49,463 nucleotides of DNA from an uncultured Eubacterium sp. (GCA_904420085.1 CAJFUA010000054.1:1-49463); one strand, 5' to 3'. Numbered from the stretch's first letter, positions 1-8,263 are shown. The notes: generated by a model from the sequence alone, not told the origin. Program-made: numbers and translations.

Positions 1-7
1 CTGCCAT
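1..7 (-). CDS. Start of a leftward gene (only first two codons in window)
   Basis: On the minus strand an ATG GCA begins at position 7 and runs off the left edge. It is preceded by AGGAGTG (15-21) with a 7-nt spacer, an excellent ribosome-binding site. The product cannot be known from two codons. The promoter at 32-65 has a MerR-type layout, so the gene may be a MerR-family regulator or one of its targets; that is inference. Confidence 0.45.
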
Positions 8-31
8 TTTTGTTCACTCCTTATTCTCTTA

Positions 32-65
32 ATTATATACCCAATCCTTGAGAATGGGGTGTCAA
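32..65 (-). promoter_or_regulatory. MerR-type promoter with over-long spacer and internal palindrome
   Basis: Reading leftward, a perfect TTGACA (65-60) is separated from TATATA/TATAAT (39-32) by 20-22 nt, too long for an ordinary sigma-A promoter. The spacer holds an imperfect palindrome (40-58; CCCATTC...GATTGGG arms) centred between the two hexamers. Long spacers with a central dyad are typical of promoters that MerR-family activators shorten by DNA distortion. The regulator itself is not visible in the window. Confidence 0.45.
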
Positions 66-616
66 CTTTTTTTATACCACATCATTCCGTGTTGGATAAA
101 CGGATTCGTATACCGGCAATGTTGAAAAACTGGACGATTGTGTATATCGGGAATTTTGCAGGCTCCATCTTTGTCACGGGGTTATTTACGATAGCACATG
201 AATACTCATTGTTCAATAATGCCGTGGCAAAAAGTGTGATTACCATAGCGGTAAATAAATGCAATTTAAGCATGACAGACGCATTTATTAAGGCGTTTTT
301 CTGTAATATACTGGTTTGTGTTGCTGTCATGCTTGCCATGACTGCAGAGAGCGCCCCGGGCAAGATTGCTTCTTTGTTTTTACCAATTATGGTGTTCGTC
401 ATGTCTGGATTTGAACATAGTGTGGCAAATATGAGTTATATCAGTGGTGGATTGTTTGTTCAGGCTGAATACGGAGCACTGGGACTGGATACTGCCGGTC
501 TTACGTGGTATAATTTTCTGGTTTCAAATCTGGTTCCGGTTACATTAGGAAATATCGCCGGCGGACTGTTTACAGGTTTTTTGTACTGGTTTACAGGAAA
601 AGGTAGTAAACAGTAA
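59..616 (+). pseudogene. 5'-truncated formate/nitrite transporter (FocA/NirC family)
   Basis: The translation carries FNT-family sequence from about the third transmembrane segment on: LKNWTIVYIGNFAGS, an internal region ending FEHSVANMSY, and a closing NLVPVTLGNIAGG motif. Full-length members have about 260-280 residues; here about 185 are readable. The first helices and the usual ELFTGN-like motif are missing. Upstream codons to the window edge are open but do not resemble the family, and that DNA instead holds the promoter and start of a leftward gene. The GTG at 59 has no convincing ribosome-binding site. The simplest reading is a gene that lost its 5' end by rearrangement and is not a working channel. 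Its 3' end overlaps the convergent gene by 26 nt. Confidence 0.75.
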
Positions 617-1073
617 AAAGGACAAATACGATTTCCCAAAGTAAAACACCACATCTTACGGACATTGACTGCCAATGATAGTTTAAAAAAATAAAACCGA
701 ATATAGAATAGGCGATAATAATACTTAAAATAAAAATGATGATATCCACGATTAATATTTCCGTATTCGTAAAGGCTGTATAACTGTAAAATATGGCAGG
801 AATGGTAAGCAGACCGCAGATTAACCCTGCAAAGGCAGAGGGAAAATAACTGCGGTTTCTTCTTGCATATTTATAATATCCGATAATGACCCACAGAAAC
901 ATTGGAAAGTAGAGCATTTTCAAATGTTCAATTATACTTTCATTGACGGGTGCAAACAATCCTACAATGGGATTTTTACCCGACCACTCATATAGAAAGT
1001 GGAGCAGGGTTCCCGCAATGATATTGAAAATTACACCTATTACAATATATCTGGAAAATTTTTTTTGCATCAT
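591..1073 (-). CDS. Small integral membrane protein, DUF6512-like
   Basis: The product has 160 residues with about five hydrophobic helices: roughly 8-27, 51-66, 80-98, 106-130 and 139-159. A NESIIEHLKMLYFPM segment around residues 44-58 resembles the conserved E-x-x-EH-x-K-L motif I associate with DUF6512 membrane proteins of Clostridia; the family name is from memory and moderately certain. The function is unknown. The ATG at 1073 is preceded by AGGAGATG at a normal distance, and a second ATG follows directly. A four-copy 14-bp repeat lies 40 nt upstream. The stop lies inside the 3' end of the convergent transporter remnant. Confidence 0.75.
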   Translation of the reverse strand: MMQKKFSRYIVIGVIFNIIAGTLLHFLYEWSGKNPIVGLFAPVNESIIEHLKMLYFPMFLWVIIGYYKYARRNRSYFPSAFAGLICGLLTIPAIFYSYTAFTNTEILIVDIIIFILSIIIAYSIFGFIFLNYHWQSMSVRCGVLLWEIVFVLFTVYYLFL

Positions 1074-1112
1074 CGATTTATCATCTCCTAATTCTTACAG
1101 TTCCACATTTTG

Positions 1113-1168
1113 CGAGAAAACCCGCACGAGAAAACCCGCACGAGAAAACCCGCACGAGAAAACCCGCA
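1113..1168. repeat. Four perfect tandem copies of a 14-bp repeat
   Basis: The unit CGAGAAAACCCGCA occurs four times head to tail without a mismatch (1113-1126, 1127-1140, 1141-1154, 1155-1168). It lies in the untranslated region just upstream of the leftward membrane-protein gene. The unit is not an internal palindrome. Perfect identity suggests recent expansion by slippage. Confidence 0.95.
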
Positions 1169-1262
1169 GGCGGATTTTTGCTATGTAGCAGAATATTTGC
1201 ATATACTTTATTTTATCTTGGCTGAAGAAAATTATACCGAAAGATTGTTTTTATATGTATAA

Positions 1263-1336
1263 CAAGTATGACTTTTTTCGAAAATTGGTTGTAGCAATTC
1301 AAGCATGATTTCTTTGGAAAATTGACTGTAGCAATT
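1263..1336. repeat. Two tandem copies of a diverged 37-bp repeat
   Basis: Positions 1263-1299 and 1300-1336 share a 37-nt unit. The best-conserved part is GAAAATTG-N2-TGTAGCAATTCA, with 22 of 25 matches between 1280-1304 and 1317-1341. The rest of the 1169-1511 gap is AT-rich; I see no gene in it. Confidence 0.8.
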
Positions 1337-1511
1337 CAGGCTTTCAAGAGAAATATTTAAAATATATGGAAAATGAGGAATACATGAAAAAACTAACGAA
1401 ATAACAATTGATATATGTAAATTTGAAGTGCATCATTTCATATCAAAAACAGTTCACACAATGATTTCTAATTTTAATTAATTTTGGAATTGATTTCCAT
1501 AAAAAAGTTGA

Positions 1512-1540
1512 TTGACTTTTTGATTGAAAAGGTTTAAGAT
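1512..1540 (+). promoter_or_regulatory. Sigma-A promoter of the tmRNA gene
   Basis: TTGACT (1512-1517), a 17-nt spacer and TAAGAT (1535-1540). The predicted start, about 1547, leaves a short 5' leader before the mature RNA end at 1567. Confidence 0.7.
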
Positions 1541-1566
1541 ACAGTATGCAAAAATAAATCCAGTAA

Positions 1567-1902
1567 GGGCTAGTACTGGTTTCGACAGGGACTTGGAATC
1601 TGGTGAAGCTATCCGCAGGTGATGCGTCAAATCACAAATTAAAATTAAACGCTGAAGATAATTTAGCTTACGCTGCCTAATGGCAGCTGTCACTAATAAG
1701 CCTCCTACAGTTTGTTAGCTGGCATCGACTTTCGTAGGGAACTCTGTATACAAAGCTTTGCGTATATAGAAGCAATATGAAGCTACTGAAGAATAAAGGG
1801 TGTCTGTTTCCGTTATTCGTAGGGAATGTCAAATAACTGACTATGATAGTAGAAGAACAGTGGAAGGGTTTTTGGACATGGGTTCGACTCCCATCTAGTC
1901 CA
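1567..1902 (+). ncRNA. ssrA: Transfer-messenger RNA (tmRNA)
   Basis: The RNA rescues ribosomes stalled on broken messages and tags the product for degradation. The 5' end GGGCTAG pairs fully, with one G-U pair, with the 3' CTAGTCC (1895-1901) to form the tRNA-like acceptor stem. The 5' region carries the diagnostic GGTTTCGACAGGGA and the 3' end a T-arm with GGTTCGACTCC. The tag frame is GCT...TAA at 1651-1680 and encodes AEDNLAYAA, a typical Clostridia degradation tag ending in AA. CCA is not encoded after the discriminator A. Length is 336 nt. An intrinsic terminator follows. Confidence 0.97.
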
Positions 1903-1910
1903 TTCAAAAG

Positions 1911-1933
1911 GCACCTGATAAGGTGCTTTTTTT
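1911..1933 (+). terminator. Intrinsic terminator of ssrA
   Basis: GCACCT / AGGTGC stem with a GATA tetraloop, followed by seven T residues. Confidence 0.93.
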
Positions 1934-1964
1934 AATGCTAAGTTCATGAAATCTACACAACTTA

Positions 1965-1993
1965 TTGTTAAATTATAAGAAATAAAATATAAT
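1965..1993 (+). promoter_or_regulatory. Promoter of the two-component/hisHF operon
   Basis: TTGTTA (1965-1970), 17-nt spacer, perfect TATAAT (1988-1993), 27 nt before the response-regulator start and its AGGAGG site. Confidence 0.7.
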
Positions 1994-2019
1994 ATTTTTA
2001 AATCTATTAGGAGGTCGTT

Positions 2020-2697
2020 ATGCCAAATTTAAAAATTTTAGTTGTAGATGATGAAGAGAGAATGAGAAAACTGGTAAAAGACTTTCTCACCAGAAAACAG
2101 TATACCGTAGTTGAGGCAGCTGACGGTGAGGAAGCCATTGATTTGTTTGTGAAACATAATGACTTTGACCTGATTATTTTGGATGTTATGATGCCAAAGA
2201 TGGACGGATGGGAAGTGTGCCGTGAAATTAGAAAATTATCTAAGATTCCGATTATTATGCTGACGGCAAAAGGGGAGGAAAGCGATGAACTGTTAGGATT
2301 TGAGTTGGGGGTGGACGAATATATCTCGAAACCTTTCAGCCCGAGAATACTGGTGGCAAGAGTAGACGCCCTGCTTCGCCGAACCAATAATATTGACCAG
2401 AATGAAATTGAGACAGCAGGCGATATCGAGATAAATAAGGCGGCGCATATCGTCACGGTCAAAGGAAAAGTAGTTGAATTAAGTTTTAAGGAGTTTGAAC
2501 TGCTTACGTATTTTGTACAAAATAAAGGAATTGCCCTATCAAGAGAAAATATTTTAAATAATGTATGGAACTATGACTATTTCGGAGATGCAAGAACAAT
2601 AGACACCCATGTAAAAAAACTCCGAAGCAAACTGGGGGATTGCGGAAAATATATTTTAACGATTTGGGGAATGGGATACAAGTTTGAGGTAAGCTAA
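2020..2697 (+). CDS. Two-component response regulator, OmpR/PhoB family
   Basis: The 225-residue protein has an N-terminal receiver domain (about 4-117) and a C-terminal winged-helix DNA-binding domain (about 128-224). Receiver residues are all present: acidic pair D10/D11, phosphoacceptor D55 in LIILDVMMP, T82 and K104. The winged helix ends with the family-typical TIDTHVKKLRSKL and WGMGYKF. It is a cytoplasmic transcription factor activated by the kinase encoded directly downstream (stop TAA and next ATG abut). AGGAGG lies 5 nt from the ATG. The regulated genes are not deducible; co-transcription with hisH/hisF is unusual. Confidence 0.95.
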   Translation: MPNLKILVVDDEERMRKLVKDFLTRKQYTVVEAADGEEAIDLFVKHNDFDLIILDVMMPKMDGWEVCREIRKLSKIPIIMLTAKGEESDELLGFELGVDEYISKPFSPRILVARVDALLRRTNNIDQNEIETAGDIEINKAAHIVTVKGKVVELSFKEFELLTYFVQNKGIALSRENILNNVWNYDYFGDARTIDTHVKKLRSKLGDCGKYILTIWGMGYKFEVS

Positions 2698-4197
2698 ATG
2701 AGAAAATCAATCAGATATAAAATGGCAGCGTTGATTGTTATTATTATGGCATTGTCCATGACTTCTGTAGTCATATACAGCAGTCTTTTTATGGAACGTT
2801 ATTATACGGAAACAAAACAGAAATCTATAAAAAGCGTATACGACAGTCTGAATCATGTAGGAAAAAGCGATCCGGATATTTCTTCCACAGACAGCGTGGA
2901 ACAGTTAAACAGGGTCTGTGAGACGTTAGGTGTCACAATGATTGTTGTAGACGAGAACGGAAATACAATTTACAGTTATGGTGCGGGAAAGAAGCTGGCT
3001 GATATTTGGCGGGATATGATATTCGGCAGAAGTGCCGAGCAGGAAAATACATCGGTTTTAGTGGAATCAAAAGAAGCATACAATATTTATTCCACAGAAG
3101 ATAAAACATCGATGGATAGGTATTATGAATTGTTCGGAACCTTTGATAATGGCAATTCTGCCATTATCCGAATGTCTGTGGAAAGTTTTAAGGAAAGTAT
3201 CAGCATTACCAATAAATTTTATCTGGGCATCGGAATCATTGCCATCATTGTTGCCACCATGGTTATTCTGATTGTAACCAGCAGATATACAAAACCGTTG
3301 CTGGAACTGGCAGATATTTCAAAAAAAATGTCTAATCTTGATTTTAATGCAAAGTATATGGGACACCACAATGATGAACTGGGTGTGCTGGGAAACAGTA
3401 TGAATGATATGTCAGAAAAACTGGAACGGGCGATTAAAGAGTTGAAATCCGCAAATATTCAACTGCAAAAAGATATCAAACGAAAAGAAGAAGTGGATGA
3501 GATGAGAAAGGAATTTATTTCTAATGTGTCTCACGAGTTGAAAACCCCGATTGCGCTGATACAGGGGTATGCGGAAGGATTGCAGGAGGGAATTAATGAA
3601 AATCCCGAAGATATGCAGTATTATTGTGATGTAATTGTAGATGAAGCAGATAAGATGAACAAAATGGTTAAAAGTCTTCTGACATTGAATCAATTGGAAT
3701 TTGGCGATTCCCGGGTAAACATGGAATGCTTTGATATTGTTTCGGTCATTAACGGAGTGATTTCTTCCATGAAAATCAAAATGCAGGAAAAAGGAGTTGA
3801 GATTGATTTTTCATGTAATGAAAACATCTATGTATGGGCAGATGAATTTCAGATTGAAGAAGTTATTACCAATTATTTAAGCAATGCCCTAAACCATGTA
3901 GATGAAAATAAAGAAATCACAGTGAAAATTGTCAAAAAAAATGGTATAGTAAGAGTGGCGGTCTTCAATACAGGGAAAAACATACCGGAAGAGGAAATGA
4001 ATAACATCTGGATTAAATTCTATAAAGTAGACAAAGCCAGAACCAGAGCCTATGGAGGAAACGGTATTGGATTGTCCATTGTAAAGGCAATTATGGACAG
4101 GCACAATAAAGACTATGGTGTCATCAATAAAGAAAACGGTGTGGAGTTCTGGTTTGAGCTGGACTGTAATACGATAGAGGAGAGACAGAGTGAATGA
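2698..4197 (+). CDS. Membrane sensor histidine kinase
   Basis: This 499-residue protein has a membrane helix at about 8-30, an extracytoplasmic sensor domain at about 31-172, a second helix at about 174-196, a HAMP linker, a dimerisation helix with H-box FISNVSHELKTPIALIQGY (phosphoacceptor His279) and a HATPase domain. The ATPase part shows an N-box (YLSNALNHV) and a G-box (GGNGIGLSIV). The first G-box reads FNTGKNIP instead of DxGxG, common in VanS-like kinases. The gene starts directly after the response-regulator stop and overlaps hisH by four bases (ATGA), so translation is coupled. The ligand of the sensor domain is unknown. Confidence 0.93.
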   Translation: MRKSIRYKMAALIVIIMALSMTSVVIYSSLFMERYYTETKQKSIKSVYDSLNHVGKSDPDISSTDSVEQLNRVCETLGVTMIVVDENGNTIYSYGAGKKLADIWRDMIFGRSAEQENTSVLVESKEAYNIYSTEDKTSMDRYYELFGTFDNGNSAIIRMSVESFKESISITNKFYLGIGIIAIIVATMVILIVTSRYTKPLLELADISKKMSNLDFNAKYMGHHNDELGVLGNSMNDMSEKLERAIKELKSANIQLQKDIKRKEEVDEMRKEFISNVSHELKTPIALIQGYAEGLQEGINENPEDMQYYCDVIVDEADKMNKMVKSLLTLNQLEFGDSRVNMECFDIVSVINGVISSMKIKMQEKGVEIDFSCNENIYVWADEFQIEEVITNYLSNALNHVDENKEITVKIVKKNGIVRVAVFNTGKNIPEEEMNNIWIKFYKVDKARTRAYGGNGIGLSIVKAIMDRHNKDYGVINKENGVEFWFELDCNTIEERQSE

Positions 4198-4811
4198 TTG
4201 CAATAATAGATTATGATGCGGGAAACATCAAAAGTGTGGAGAAGGCATTTCAGTTTTTGGGGGAGGAAACAGTTTTATCCAGAGACAGAGATGAAATACT
4301 GACAGCAGATAAAGTGGTACTGCCGGGGGTAGGTTCTTTTGGTGATGCCATGCAGAAACTGAAAAATTATGGACTGGTAAACACCATTTATGACGTGGTG
4401 GACAGACAAATTCCTTTTCTTGGCATTTGTTTAGGGTTGCAGCTTCTGTTTCAAAACAGTGACGAGACACCGGGAGTTTCAGGACTGGGAATTCTGTCGG
4501 GAGAGATAAAGAGGATTCCTGATAAAGAGGGATTTAAAATTCCCCATATCGGATGGAATTCGTTGGAACTGATGAATCACGGAAAATTATTTGAAGGCAT
4601 AGACAATCATTCCTATGTTTATTTTGTGCATTCTTATTATTTAAAAGCAAAGGAAGAACAGATTGTAAAAGGTAAAACCAATTATGTGACAGAGATTCAT
4701 GCATCGGTTGAAAAAGATAATCTGTTTGCCTGTCAGTTTCATCCGGAAAAAAGCGGTGATGTAGGACTGAAAATCTTAGAAAACTTTGCAAAAATCAGAG
4801 ATGGGAGATAA
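4194..4811 (+). CDS. hisH: Imidazole glycerol phosphate synthase, glutaminase subunit HisH
   Basis: HisH hydrolyses glutamine and channels ammonia to HisF in the fifth step of histidine biosynthesis. The 205 residues show a class-I glutamine amidotransferase fold with [10 protein letters not shown] (oxyanion region), nucleophile Cys79 in GICLGLQLL, and His183/Glu185 in CQFHPEKSG, completing the triad. The start overlaps the kinase stop by four bases and hisF follows after 2 nt. No other his gene is seen in the window, so the pair is separated from any main his operon or belongs to a split pathway. Confidence 0.96.
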   Translation: MIAIIDYDAGNIKSVEKAFQFLGEETVLSRDRDEILTADKVVLPGVGSFGDAMQKLKNYGLVNTIYDVVDRQIPFLGICLGLQLLFQNSDETPGVSGLGILSGEIKRIPDKEGFKIPHIGWNSLELMNHGKLFEGIDNHSYVYFVHSYYLKAKEEQIVKGKTNYVTEIHASVEKDNLFACQFHPEKSGDVGLKILENFAKIRDGR

Positions 4812-4813
4812 AA

Positions 4814-5575
4814 ATGCACACAAAAAGAATTATTCCGTGTTTGGATATTAATAATAACAGAGTAGTAAAGGGGACAAATTTTGTAAATTTAAGAGATGCC
4901 GGAGACCCGGTAGAAGTAGCAAAGGCTTACAACAAGGCAGGAGCCGATGAACTGGTATTTTTGGATATCACAGCCACTTCCGACCACAGAGCCACGGTAG
5001 TCGATTTGGTGCGCAAAGTGGCAGAGCAGGTTTTTATTCCATTCACAGTAGGTGGTGGAATCAGGACAGTAGAGGATTTTAGGGCATTGCTTCGTGAGGG
5101 AGCAGATAAAATCAGCATTAATTCATCGGCCATTATGAATCCGAATCTTATCAGTGAGGCGGCAGATAAATTTGGAAGCCAGTGCGTAGTGGTAGCCATT
5201 GACGCAAAAAGGAGAGAGGATGGCAACGGTTGGAATATATATAAAAATGGCGGCCGTATTGATATGGGTATTGATGCCGTAGAATGGGCAATGAAGGCAA
5301 ATCAACTGGGTGCCGGAGAGATTCTTTTGACCAGCATGGACTGTGATGGTGTAAAGCAGGGATATGATTTGGAATTGACCCGTACCATTGCAGAAAATGT
5401 TTCTGTTCCGGTGATTGCTTCCGGTGGAGCCGGAAATAAGGAACATTTTTATGATGCCCTTACAGCAGGAAAAGCGGATGCGGCTCTGGCGGCTTCTTTG
5501 TTTCACTACAAAGAACTGGAAATCCACGATTTGAAACAGTATTTAGATGAAAAAGGCGTAGCAGTGAGAATTTAA
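4814..5575 (+). CDS. hisF: Imidazole glycerol phosphate synthase, cyclase subunit HisF
   Basis: HisF condenses ammonia from HisH with PRFAR to give imidazole glycerol phosphate and AICAR. At 253 residues it is full length for this (beta/alpha)8 barrel. The catalytic aspartates Asp11 (IPCLDI) and Asp130 (VVAIDAKR) are present, as are phosphate-binding loops around VGGGIR and ASGGAG. GGGAG-type Shine-Dalgarno sequence sits at the end of hisH. It is the last clear member of the response regulator-kinase-hisH-hisF operon; the next gene begins 44 nt on, with no terminator seen. Confidence 0.97.
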   Translation: MHTKRIIPCLDINNNRVVKGTNFVNLRDAGDPVEVAKAYNKAGADELVFLDITATSDHRATVVDLVRKVAEQVFIPFTVGGGIRTVEDFRALLREGADKISINSSAIMNPNLISEAADKFGSQCVVVAIDAKRREDGNGWNIYKNGGRIDMGIDAVEWAMKANQLGAGEILLTSMDCDGVKQGYDLELTRTIAENVSVPVIASGGAGNKEHFYDALTAGKADAALAASLFHYKELEIHDLKQYLDEKGVAVRI

Positions 5576-5619
5576 GTGATACAAACAGATTGAGATACAG
5601 TAGAATATGAGAGAGAGTT

Positions 5620-6489
5620 ATGAAGTATTATTTTATTGTGAATCCTAATAGTGGGAAAGTAAATAAAAGCAAATTGGAAAATAATATCAGAAGCGCCTGC
5701 CTCAAGCGAGAAATACCTTATGAAATTAAGTATACAAAAAAAGCAGGAGACGCAAAGGGATTGGCAAGAAAGATTCCGGATGAGGAATGTGTGGTCTTTT
5801 CTGTGGGAGGAGATGGAAATTTAAATGAAGTTTTAAACGGAATTGCAGATTCCGAACACAAAATATTAGGGAATATTCCCGCAGGCAGTGGAAATGATTT
5901 TGACAAAACTCTGGCAAAACAGCAATCGGGCATAATTAATATTGATTTAGGCCGGATAAATAACCGTTTTTTTATAAATATGGCATGTCTGGGGGTGGAT
6001 GCAGATGTGGCAAATAATATTGGTTTCATTCGAAAGAAAAAATGGATTCCGGTAGGACAGCGTTATCATGCCAGCCTGATTTATACATACTTTAAATACA
6101 AGTTTAAAAACTTAAAAATCACTATGGGTGAAACGCAGGTGGAAAATGAATGCACGATACTGGCAATAGGCAACGGACAGTATTACGGAGGTGGTTTCCG
6201 TATTGCTCCTCATGCACTTTTGGATGACGGGATGCTTGACATTTATTTTGTGGAAAAACTGCCAAAGCCCAAAATAATTCCACTTCTGATAAAATTGCTC
6301 AGAGAAAAGCACGAGAGTTCTCCGTGGGTAAAACGGTATAGGGAGAAGAAAATTACCGTAGATTCCGAAGAACTCTGTACCTTTAATGTGGATGGGGAAA
6401 CCATGCACTCTAACCATTTTGAGATTCAAATTTTTCCTAGCCGGTTGAAAGTGTTTAACGACAGAAATTTTATTGAAGAAATTATTTGA
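5620..6489 (+). CDS. Diacylglycerol/lipid kinase family protein (DgkB/YegS-like)
   Basis: The 289-residue protein has an N-terminal catalytic domain with VNPNSGK at the start, the nucleotide-binding loop GGDGNLNEV (about 63-71; Asn replaces the common Thr) and PAGSGNDFDKTL. The C-terminal all-beta domain includes IGNGQYYGGGFRIAP and NVDGE. Such enzymes phosphorylate diacylglycerol or related lipids at the inner face of the membrane. The substrate cannot be fixed from sequence. It lies between hisF and ung, probably read from upstream, with a GAGAG site before the ATG. Confidence 0.9.
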   Translation: MKYYFIVNPNSGKVNKSKLENNIRSACLKREIPYEIKYTKKAGDAKGLARKIPDEECVVFSVGGDGNLNEVLNGIADSEHKILGNIPAGSGNDFDKTLAKQQSGIINIDLGRINNRFFINMACLGVDADVANNIGFIRKKKWIPVGQRYHASLIYTYFKYKFKNLKITMGETQVENECTILAIGNGQYYGGGFRIAPHALLDDGMLDIYFVEKLPKPKIIPLLIKLLREKHESSPWVKRYREKKITVDSEELCTFNVDGETMHSNHFEIQIFPSRLKVFNDRNFIEEII

Positions 6490-6591
6490 TTTTCAAACAG
6501 ACCAAGGAGTGTTTGTTTGAAAAATGAAAAGAAACAAAAGATAGTGTCAAGTGATCTATGAAAAAGCGAAACAAAAGAAGGAGTAATTATT

Positions 6592-7266
6592 ATGGCAATG
6601 ATTGAAAATGACTGGCTGGAACCGTTGCAGGTAGAATTTAGAAAGCCATATTACAGGGATTTGTATCAGTTTGTAAGAGATGAATATAGCAGGACGGTTA
6701 TATATCCTCCGGCAGATGATATATTTAATGCTTTTCATTTTACGCCGTTAAAAGATGTGAAGGTACTGCTTTTAGGACAGGATCCTTATCACAATGTAAA
6801 TCAGGCACACGGGTTATCTTTTTCAGTTTTGCCCGGAAACGAAACACCGCCATCTCTTGTGAATATTTATAAAGAATTACAGGATGATTTGGGATGCTAT
6901 ATACCAAATAACGGATATTTAAAGAAATGGGCAGACCAAGGTGTGTTACTTTTAAATACAGTTCTCACAGTCAGGGCACATCAGGCAAATTCCCATCAGG
7001 GACATGGGTGGGAGCAGTTTACAGACGCAGTGATTCAGGCAGTAAATGCTCAGGACAGACCGATTGTCTATTTTCTGTGGGGAAGTCCTGCCAGAAGAAA
7101 AAAATCTATGCTGACTAATCCGAAACATTTGATTCTGGAAGCACCTCATCCAAGTCCGTTGTCAGCATACAGGGGATTTTTCGGATGTAGACATTTCAGC
7201 AAGGCAAATGAGTTCTTAAAAGCCAATGGTGTGGAACCGATTGACTGGCAGATAGAGAATATATAA
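6592..7266 (+). CDS. ung: Uracil-DNA glycosylase (family 1)
   Basis: The enzyme removes uracil from DNA in base excision repair. The 224-residue protein has the water-activating motif GQDPYH (62-67, catalytic Asp64), the middle motif LLLNTVLTVR, and the DNA-intercalation loop HPSPLS (186-191, catalytic His186). The start ATG GCA ATG follows GAAGGAG with a good spacer. Length matches the family. It is followed after 26 nt by a second base-excision repair gene, which makes a small repair pair. Confidence 0.97.
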   Translation: MAMIENDWLEPLQVEFRKPYYRDLYQFVRDEYSRTVIYPPADDIFNAFHFTPLKDVKVLLLGQDPYHNVNQAHGLSFSVLPGNETPPSLVNIYKELQDDLGCYIPNNGYLKKWADQGVLLLNTVLTVRAHQANSHQGHGWEQFTDAVIQAVNAQDRPIVYFLWGSPARRKKSMLTNPKHLILEAPHPSPLSAYRGFFGCRHFSKANEFLKANGVEPIDWQIENI

Positions 7267-7292
7267 GAAGGACAAAAAGGTAAGAGTAAAAA

Positions 7293-7991
7293 ATGTGTGA
7301 TGTGGAAAAAGAAGTTATAAAAGAATTATTTTCCATGCAGGACTTGGAATATAAAAATTTTCATTCGAAATTAATTCCCAACATTCAAGAGGAGACGATT
7401 ATTGGGGTAAGAACACCAGCTCTCAGAAAATATGCAAAGGAATTTGCAAAAAACAATCAGGCGGAGCAGTTTCTGAAATGTCTGCCCCACAGATATTATG
7501 AAGAAAATAATTTACACGGATTTCTGCTGGAACAAATAAAAGATTTTGAACCATGCATGGAAGAAGTGGAAAAATTTTTGCCTTATATAGATAATTGGGC
7601 GACATGTGATATGTTGGCACCCAAAGCATTCAAAAAGAATTTGCCGGAACTTTTCAAAAAAATAAAGGTTTGGATAAAATCAGATAAGACGTACACGGTC
7701 AGATTCGCCATCGGAATGCTGATGCGGTATTTTCTGGATGAGGAATTTGATATACGGTATCCCCGGATGGTAGCAAAAGTCCGCTCTGATGAGTATTACA
7801 TAAATATGATGATTGCCTGGTATTTTGCCACTGCGCTGGCAAAACAATATGAAGCGGTTCTGCCTTTTATTGAAAATCGGCAACTGGATACATGGACCCA
7901 TAATAAAGCCATACAGAAAGCGGTGGAAAGCAGAAGAATAACACCGGAGCAGAAAACATATCTGAAAACTTTAAAAATAAAAACGAAATAA
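7293..7991 (+). CDS. DNA alkylation repair protein, AlkD-like HEAT-repeat glycosylase
   Basis: At 232 residues this is an all-helical HEAT-like protein. AlkD enzymes release positively charged alkylpurines without base flipping, using Trp, Asp, Arg and Trp residues. Matching positions are visible here: NWATCDMLAP (Trp and Asp), YTVRFAIGMLM (Arg) and MMIAWYFATAL (Trp). The GVRTPALRKYAKE segment near residue 38 is also typical. The ribosome-binding site before the ATG is weak. The gene lies directly downstream of ung, consistent with a shared repair role. Confidence 0.9.
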   Translation: MCDVEKEVIKELFSMQDLEYKNFHSKLIPNIQEETIIGVRTPALRKYAKEFAKNNQAEQFLKCLPHRYYEENNLHGFLLEQIKDFEPCMEEVEKFLPYIDNWATCDMLAPKAFKKNLPELFKKIKVWIKSDKTYTVRFAIGMLMRYFLDEEFDIRYPRMVAKVRSDEYYINMMIAWYFATALAKQYEAVLPFIENRQLDTWTHNKAIQKAVESRRITPEQKTYLKTLKIKTK

Positions 7992-8012
7992 ATATTTATT
8001 CATTGTATAAAT

Positions 8013-8062
8013 CTCCCACAAAATGTCAAAACTTTCATTAAAGAAAATGATATTTGCGGGAG
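8013..8062 (+). promoter_or_regulatory. Hairpin that can hide a ribosome-binding site
   Basis: CTCCCACA (8013-8020) can pair with TGCGGGAG (8055-8062; 7 of 8 pairs). The second arm contains the GGGAGG Shine-Dalgarno sequence of the small gene at 8072. The structure could reduce translation; this is inference. Confidence 0.35.
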
Positions 8063-8071
8063 GTTTTATTT

Positions 8072-8263
8072 ATGGAACAGAATCAAAAAAAGCAGGATGA
8101 TATGCCAATGGGACTGGGATTTGGTCTGGCAATGAATGATGAGGCAATGAATCATTTTTCAAAACTTTCAGACATGGAAAAAAAGCAGGTGATTGAGGCG
8201 GCGAGAACCGTTCAGTCCAAGAAGGAGATGAATCATCTGATACAGGATATTGCAAAGATGTAA
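8072..8263 (+). CDS. Small protein of unknown function (63 residues)
   Basis: The ATG at 8072 is chosen because GGGAGG (8058-8063) sits at the right distance; an earlier in-frame codon at 8054 has no such site. The product begins MEQNQKKQDDMPMGLGFGLAMN. It has no signal peptide or membrane helix, a Met/Gly-rich stretch at about 11-25, and a predicted amphipathic helical half with LSDMEKKQVIEAARTVQSKK. I do not recognise a named family. It ends 80 nt before a terminator-like hairpin, so it is probably the last gene of its unit. Confidence 0.7.
   Translation: MEQNQKKQDDMPMGLGFGLAMNDEAMNHFSKLSDMEKKQVIEAARTVQSKKEMNHLIQDIAKM

Noticed and set aside
1113-1168. Could the 14-bp repeats be a CRISPR array?
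   Set aside because: The units are directly adjacent with no spacers, are too short, and no cas gene is present.
943-1188. 81-codon plus-strand frame over the start of the leftward membrane gene
   Set aside because: It is antisense to a better-supported gene and its end simply translates the tandem repeat; no ribosome-binding site.
1478-1907. Minus-strand open frames across the tmRNA
   Set aside because: They are antisense to a well-supported RNA gene and have no start signals.
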